This document shows positions 5,905 through 8,831 of a stretch of DNA of 8,831 bases, in pieces. Numbering within the stretch: position 1 is the stretch's first letter; each line of letters begins with the position of its first letter. The notes under the pieces are model-generated. The model was not told the DNA's origin, did not search any database, and saw only the letters and a list, made by a program, of their open reading frames with translations. This DNA comes from WTAW01 sp050115915. Lineage in GTDB: Bacteria > Acidobacteriota > Aminicenantia > Aminicenantales > Aminicenantaceae. The stretch covers positions 1 to 8,831 of the forward strand of contig JASFPP010000174.1 in NCBI GenBank assembly GCA_050115915.1, written 5' to 3'. The translations under genes and the position numbers were made by a program.

Positions 5905-6924
5905 ATGAATAGAAAAAATCGGCTGTTACTATCCCTGGCATTATTTGTTTGTGTCCTCATTATCGGCGTTACAGGCTTTAAAATCCTTGGGGGAGAGGAT
6001 TGGTCGTTCCTCGATAGCCTCTATATGACGGTCATCACGCTCTCCACAGTTGGATATGAGGAAGTCTCCGACCTGAATGCCAATCCGGCGGCCAGAGTGT
6101 TTGCTGTCGTTTTTATCCTGCTCTGTGTGGGAACCATCGCCTTTGCTGTCTCTTCGATCACTAGTTTTATTGTCGAGGGTGAGCTTAAAGACATCCTTGG
6201 GAGAAAGAGAATGGAAAAGAAAATATCGAAACTTAAAGACCATTATATAATCTGTGGGACTGATGAGACGGCACAAACGATCATCATGGAGCTTGTCCTG
6301 ACTCAAAGACCTTTTGTTGTCGTAGACCCAATAGGAGAGAATCTCAACAAACTCTCAGCTCTTGGAGAAATCATTTTTATTCAGGGAGATCCTGCAGAGG
6401 ACGATGTGCTCATTTCCGCAGGAATCGCTAAAGCGAAAGGAATCCTGCTTTCACTGCCCACGGATGAGGCGAATCTCTTCGTTACACTTACAGCACGGGC
6501 CCTCAGCCCTGACGTCCGGATCGTGACTAAAGGGATTCACCCTAAATCTCATAAAAAGATCAAAAAAGCAGGTGCTAACGCTGTTGTTTCCCCCTCTTTC
6601 ATCGGCGGAATGCGCATGGTCTCGGAGATGGTCCGTCCGGCTGTTGTAAGCTTTCTGGATAAGATGCTCAGAGAGCGGGATGTTGTGCGCCGCGTCGAAG
6701 AAGTCCCTCTGAAATCTAGTTCCAAGGTTATAGGGCAAACCATTGCAGATTCAAAGATCTCAGAGATAAAGGACGCTCTTCTCGTTGCCCTTAAAAGGAT
6801 CTCTACAGAGGCTTATCAATTCAAGCCGCCCGCAGATACGGTGCTGCAGGAGAATGATGTTCTGTTCTTTATCACCACTCCAGAGGGATTGAGTGAGGTT
6901 GAACGAATTGTCGGAGGAGATTAG
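5905..6924 (+). CDS. Two-helix potassium channel with RCK (TrkA-N/TrkA-C) regulatory domain
   Basis: An inner-membrane ion channel subunit, MthK-like in plan, presumably tetrameric. TM1 is about residues 7-25; the pore helix and filter follow (FLDSLYMTVITLSTVGYEE, 35-53); TM2 is about 64-89. The RCK N-lobe (about 112-230) contains HYIICGTDETAQ (113-124), GDPAEDDVLISAGI (161-174) and GANAVVSP (223-230). A TrkA-C lobe (about 262-336) contains EEVPLKSSSKVIGQTIAD and DTVLQENDVLFFIT. The filter reads TVGYEE instead of TVGYGD/E: the TVGY carbonyl core is kept but the next glycine is glutamate. The nucleotide-loop motif is CGTDETA rather than GxGxxG, similar to the divergent CGWSES of MthK, so a ligand other than NAD(H) is plausible. 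No Shine-Dalgarno precedes the ATG, but an in-frame TGA at 5887-5889 excludes an earlier one. Confidence 0.92.
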   Translation: MNRKNRLLLSLALFVCVLIIGVTGFKILGGEDWSFLDSLYMTVITLSTVGYEEVSDLNANPAARVFAVVFILLCVGTIAFAVSSITSFIVEGELKDILGRKRMEKKISKLKDHYIICGTDETAQTIIMELVLTQRPFVVVDPIGENLNKLSALGEIIFIQGDPAEDDVLISAGIAKAKGILLSLPTDEANLFVTLTARALSPDVRIVTKGIHPKSHKKIKKAGANAVVSPSFIGGMRMVSEMVRPAVVSFLDKMLRERDVVRRVEEVPLKSSSKVIGQTIADSKISEIKDALLVALKRISTEAYQFKPPADTVLQENDVLFFITTPEGLSEVERIVGGD

Positions 6925-7979
6925 GAAGAGTTCGTCTCTCCCCCAGATTCTTCAGGAAGCTGTTTTGGCTCCTCCCCACTCACGATCTCCAGCTTATCGG
7001 AAAACCGCTCCAGCCGTTTTTCTGCATCATCAAATTTTGTCTTAGCGTTGACGAGGTGGCTTCCCAAGACCTGGAAGTCCTTTTTGAATCTTCCCAGATC
7101 ACCCTGGAGTCTTGCGAGAGACTGAAAGAGACTTTGAGCTTCTTTTTCGATCTGGAGGCCTTTTAAACCGAGCACAATAACCTGTAAATAGGCATAGAAT
7201 GAATTCGGAGAAACAGGGATCACCCTCTTTTTAAGGGCGATTGAATAAATGCTCCGCTCCTCACCGAGAGTTTCGTCCTTGAGGATCGTTTCATAGTAGA
7301 CATTCTCGGCCGGGATATACATCAAAGCGAAATCGAAGGTGCCTTCATCTGGAAGGATATATTTATCGGCGATCTCAGTGATGTGTTTTTTAACATCGAC
7401 AACGAATTTTTTCCGCAGATCCTCTTTGCTTTTTTCATCCTCTTCGGCCATGTATTTTTTGAAATTTTCCAGAGGAAATTTTGAATCGATGGGCACCAGG
7501 TTATTCCCGATCTTAATGATGGCATCCACCTTCTCCCCGCTTTTAAACTTGTACTGAAGGTCATAGTGCTTAGGGGGGAGGATCTGTGCGAGAAGATCTC
7601 CCAGAAAGAGCTCTCCGATGCCCCCTCTGAATTTTGGCGCGCGAAGGAGATTCTCCAGGTTGGAAATATCTTTGGCTTTGTGGAGGACCTCCCGTGTCAC
7701 CTCCTCCATCTTTCCCAGGTCTTTTTTCACATCCCCCAGGGTTGTGCCGATATGGCCTGTGGTCTTTTGGAACTGGCCACTCATGTTTTGGAGCTGCAGG
7801 TTGATATTCTGCGTGAGCATTCCTATCTGTTGCTGTAAGAGGTCTAGGGCTTTATCATCCTGTTGGGCTTGCCTTATGTCCTCGATCTTTCCGGATGTTT
7901 TTCGTATCGACCAGACCAACAGAAGAAAAATGAGGAGTACTGCAGCACCAAAAATGATCAGAAAAAGATCGAGATTCAT
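6921..7979 (-). CDS. rmuC: RmuC family protein (membrane-anchored, PD-(D/E)XK nuclease-like)
   Basis: RmuC proteins limit rearrangements at short inverted repeats in E. coli; the domain is thought to have a PD-(D/E)XK nuclease fold, but the biochemical activity is not settled. This 352-residue protein has an N-terminal membrane anchor (about 5-24), a long coiled coil (about 30-110), then the core domain: LLRAPKFRGGIGELFLGDLL (111-130), KVDAIIKIG (150-158), LVPIDSKFPLENF (161-173), DFALMYIPAENVYYE (216-230) and PVSPNSFYAYLQVI (255-268). Glu123, Asp152 and Asp165-x-Lys167 are candidate catalytic residues. A second coiled coil (about 275-332) and an acidic tail close it. It is somewhat shorter than the E. 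coli protein (about 475 residues). A promoter lies at 8032-8004; no Shine-Dalgarno is seen before the ATG. Its TAA overlaps the TAG of the convergent channel gene. Confidence 0.92.
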   Translation of the reverse strand: MNLDLFLIIFGAAVLLIFLLLVWSIRKTSGKIEDIRQAQQDDKALDLLQQQIGMLTQNINLQLQNMSGQFQKTTGHIGTTLGDVKKDLGKMEEVTREVLHKAKDISNLENLLRAPKFRGGIGELFLGDLLAQILPPKHYDLQYKFKSGEKVDAIIKIGNNLVPIDSKFPLENFKKYMAEEDEKSKEDLRKKFVVDVKKHITEIADKYILPDEGTFDFALMYIPAENVYYETILKDETLGEERSIYSIALKKRVIPVSPNSFYAYLQVIVLGLKGLQIEKEAQSLFQSLARLQGDLGRFKKDFQVLGSHLVNAKTKFDDAEKRLERFSDKLEIVSGEEPKQLPEESGGETNSS

Positions 7980-8003
7980 CGGGTTTCTTCGCTCTTGTGT
8001 GTC

Positions 8004-8032
8004 ATTATAGAAACTGTGTTCTTTTGAGTAAA
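8004..8032 (-). promoter_or_regulatory. Promoter of rmuC
   Basis: Minus strand: TTTACT (8032-8027), a 17-nt spacer, and a perfect TATAAT (8009-8004). The start would be near 7997, giving a leader of about 18 nt with no Shine-Dalgarno sequence before the ATG at 7979. Confidence 0.65.
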
Positions 8033-8196
8033 GGAAAAATGTTGCTCAGATAAAGCTGTTGGAGCTATTCCGCAAACAATCCACATCATGCAATAACCCG
8101 GGATTATCTCCCCGCATCGTCCACTTAATATTTTGTTGCACAAGGATTTTGTGTTTCAGGATGCATGAGGAAGGGATACTTCAATTATTTGTAGAG

Positions 8197-8214
8197 GATT
8201 CAATTTTTTGAATC
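8197..8214. repeat. Perfect 7-bp palindrome, possible activator site
   Basis: GATTCAA (8197-8203), four T, and TTGAATC (8208-8214) form a perfect inverted repeat. An extra TTCAATT half-site lies at 8180-8186. It is about 130 nt upstream of the start predicted from the sigma-54-like element, a typical distance for an enhancer-binding-protein site. It is not next to any gene end, so a terminator is unlikely. Confidence 0.5.
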
Positions 8215-8307
8215 GAAAAATCTCATGCGAGCCACTTTTTTCGCTTTGTGTTCATCTATCTTATTCATTTTTAATAAATTAGAAATAATGAAGAGATGTT
8301 GACATTT

Positions 8308-8323
8308 TGGCACAATACATGCA
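8308..8323 (+). promoter_or_regulatory. Sigma-54-like -24/-12 promoter of the TonB-receptor-like gene
   Basis: TGGCAC (8308-8313) and TGCA (8320-8323) have GG at 8309-8310 and GC at 8321-8322, exactly 10 nt apart as sigma-54 requires. The -24 hexamer is perfect; the -12 box reads ATGCA against TTGCA. A perfect TTGACA (8299-8304) lies just upstream. With TGTAAT (8324-8329) it could form a sigma-70 promoter, but the spacer is 19 nt, or 17 nt to a poor CATGTA, so sigma-54 is the better reading. The start would be near 8335. Confidence 0.5.
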
Positions 8324-8327
8324 TGTA
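8316..8327. repeat. 12-bp perfect palindrome overlapping the -12 box
   Basis: TACATGCATGTA is its own reverse complement and is centred on the -12 GC (8321-8322). A protein bound here would block either possible polymerase reading, so it is a candidate operator. ATGCAT cores arise often by chance in AT-rich DNA, so the function is uncertain. Confidence 0.35.
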
Positions 8328-8394
8328 ATTTTATATATTTTATTTGGGAGATGAATCGCACAGATAAAACACGCGAACTCGGATAAAGACAATT

Positions 8395-8422
8395 TACAAG
8401 CCTAGATTATTTAGGTTTTGTA
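8395..8422 (+). repeat. Leader hairpin 1
   Basis: TACAA (8395-8399) pairs with TTGTA (8418-8422) and CCTA (8401-8404) with TAGG (8412-8415). The two stems are joined through a small internal loop (G8400 opposite T8416-T8417) and closed by a 7-nt GATTATT loop. It lies in the predicted leader, 12 nt before the AAAGGGGG at 8431-8438. Not recognised as a known riboswitch. Confidence 0.4.
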
Positions 8423-8480
8423 CATATGCAAAAGGGGGTGATGATTAAAGAGGTAAATCAAAAAACAATCAATGTGAAGG

Positions 8481-8503
8481 TTCCTGTCTTTTTATGGCAG
8501 GAG
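8481..8503 (+). repeat. Leader hairpin 2 just before the receptor's ribosome-binding site
   Basis: CCTGTC (8483-8488) pairs with GGCAGG (8496-8501), including one G-U pair, around a 7-nt TTTTTAT loop. One T-A pair (8482 with 8502) and one T-G wobble (8481 with 8503) extend it. It ends 12 nt before the AAGGAGG of the receptor gene, so it could influence ribosome access. It has no T-run on its 3' side and is not a terminator. Confidence 0.4.
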
Positions 8504-8527
8504 GGGAAACTAAAAAGGAGGAACTCA

Positions 8528-8831
8528 ATGAAAACACTTTTTAGACTTTGTCTTTTGATCCTGCTCACCTTTGCCTTTAGCTCAATGGTTCTTGCTCAAG
8601 AGCAAACTGGAACCATCCGCGGTGTTATTACCGATGAAGGAGGTATGCCTTTACCCGGTGCTACTGTAATCATCAACAGCCCAGCCATGATGGCTAAGGA
8701 TGTCTCTGCGGTGACCGGCGTTAAGGGCGGATACAGATTCCCGGCCCTGGTTCCTGGGACTTACGAGCTACGGTGTGAGCTGCCAGGCTTCAAGACCATC
8801 GTCCGGCCTGGACTTATCGTGAGCATGCGTT
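8528..8831 (+). CDS. TonB-dependent-receptor-like protein, N-terminal part (runs off the window)
   Basis: The first 101 codons of an exported protein cut by the window edge. The signal peptide (MKTLFRLCLLILLTFAFSSM, then VLA) has likely cleavage after Ala23, before QEQTG. From about residue 28 follows a carboxypeptidase-regulatory-like beta-sandwich: GTIRGVITDEGGMPLPGATV (28-47), GGYRFPALVPGTYELRCELPGFK. In Acidobacteriota, Aminicenantes and Bacteroidota this domain usually precedes the plug and barrel of a large TonB-dependent (Oar/SusC-like) receptor, which is my preferred call; neither plug nor barrel is visible, so another secreted protein with this domain remains possible. AAGGAGG at 8515-8521, 6 nt before the ATG, fixes the start. 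The frame stays open back to an ATG at 8441, but that start would bury the signal peptide. Its long structured leader and sigma-54-like promoter suggest tight regulation. Confidence 0.8.
   Translation, partial: MKTLFRLCLLILLTFAFSSMVLAQEQTGTIRGVITDEGGMPLPGATVIINSPAMMAKDVSAVTGVKGGYRFPALVPGTYELRCELPGFKTIVRPGLIVSMR

Larger units (their letters stand above)
7980..8527. other. 548-nt regulatory intergenic region between rmuC and the TonB-receptor-like gene
   Basis: No gene is seen on either strand; the longest ATG-started frames on the minus strand are only about 23 codons, without ribosome-binding sites. The region holds the rmuC promoter (8004-8032), a small inverted repeat CACAA/TTGTG (8139-8143 and 8149-8153), a perfect palindrome at 8197-8214, a sigma-54-like promoter at 8308-8323 inside a 12-bp palindrome, and a leader from about 8335 with two hairpins. 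From about 8160 to 8340 it is strongly AT-rich, as expected of a promoter region. Confidence 0.7.

Noticed and set aside
7618..8010. 130-codon plus-strand open frame opposite rmuC
   Set aside because: It mirrors the rmuC coding strand, is rich in Arg, Ser, Trp and Cys with no motif, and has no ribosome-binding site.
8335..8527. Known riboswitch in the receptor leader, such as cyclic-di-GMP-I
   Set aside because: The conserved core sequences I would expect are not present; only generic hairpins are seen.
1..8831. CRISPR array, tRNA, insertion sequence, phage or defence island
   Set aside because: No regularly spaced repeats, cloverleaf, transposase, integrase or defence-type gene is visible.

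Overview
The window looks like ordinary chromosome from a Gram-negative (diderm) bacterium of moderate GC. Three proteins carry a signal peptide and look like outer-membrane barrels or TonB-dependent receptors. The truncated gene at the right edge starts with a signal peptide followed by a carboxypeptidase-regulatory-like domain (TIRGVITDEGG, PLPGATV, YRFPALVPGTYEL). That style is very common in Acidobacteriota and Candidatus Aminicenantes, so I lean towards that neighbourhood. This is an inference from one protein fragment, not a phylogenetic result. I see no tRNA, rRNA, CRISPR array, transposase, integrase or phage gene.

Layout. 1-147: upstream region of deoC. 148-879 (+): deoxyribose-phosphate aldolase. 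966-1418 (+): small secreted beta-barrel protein. 1514-1714 (+): small four-cysteine protein of unknown function. 1844-3130 (+): GAF plus HD-GYP signalling protein with its own promoter. 3231-4562 (-): large unrecognised outer-membrane barrel protein, convergent with the HD-GYP gene. 4684-5775 (+): RlmC/TrmA-like rRNA/tRNA uracil-C5 methyltransferase, divergent from the barrel gene. 5905-6924 (+): two-helix potassium channel fused to an RCK/TrkA regulatory module. 6921-7979 (-): RmuC-family protein whose stop codon overlaps the channel's stop. 7980-8527: a long regulatory intergenic region. 8528 onwards (+): start of a TonB-dependent-receptor-like gene running off the edge.

The genes do not form one pathway. 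Only deoC and the small barrel gene (86 nt apart) could share a transcript. Most of the rest appear to be single transcription units: convincing sigma-70-type promoters can be read before the HD-GYP gene, the minus-strand barrel gene, the channel and rmuC. Several of these promoter-proximal genes lack a Shine-Dalgarno sequence, whereas deoC, both small genes and the right-edge receptor have strong ones.

The most interesting non-coding content is the 548-nt region before the right-edge receptor. It holds a sigma-54-like -24/-12 element embedded in a 12-bp palindrome, a perfect upstream palindrome that could be an activator site, and a leader of about 190 nt with two hairpins. The second point of interest is the methyltransferase start. 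A strong ribosome-binding site, itself in a hairpin, is aligned with an out-of-frame ATG, and the protein lacks the N-terminal iron-sulphur cysteines of RlmC. I did not find a convincing new multi-gene system.
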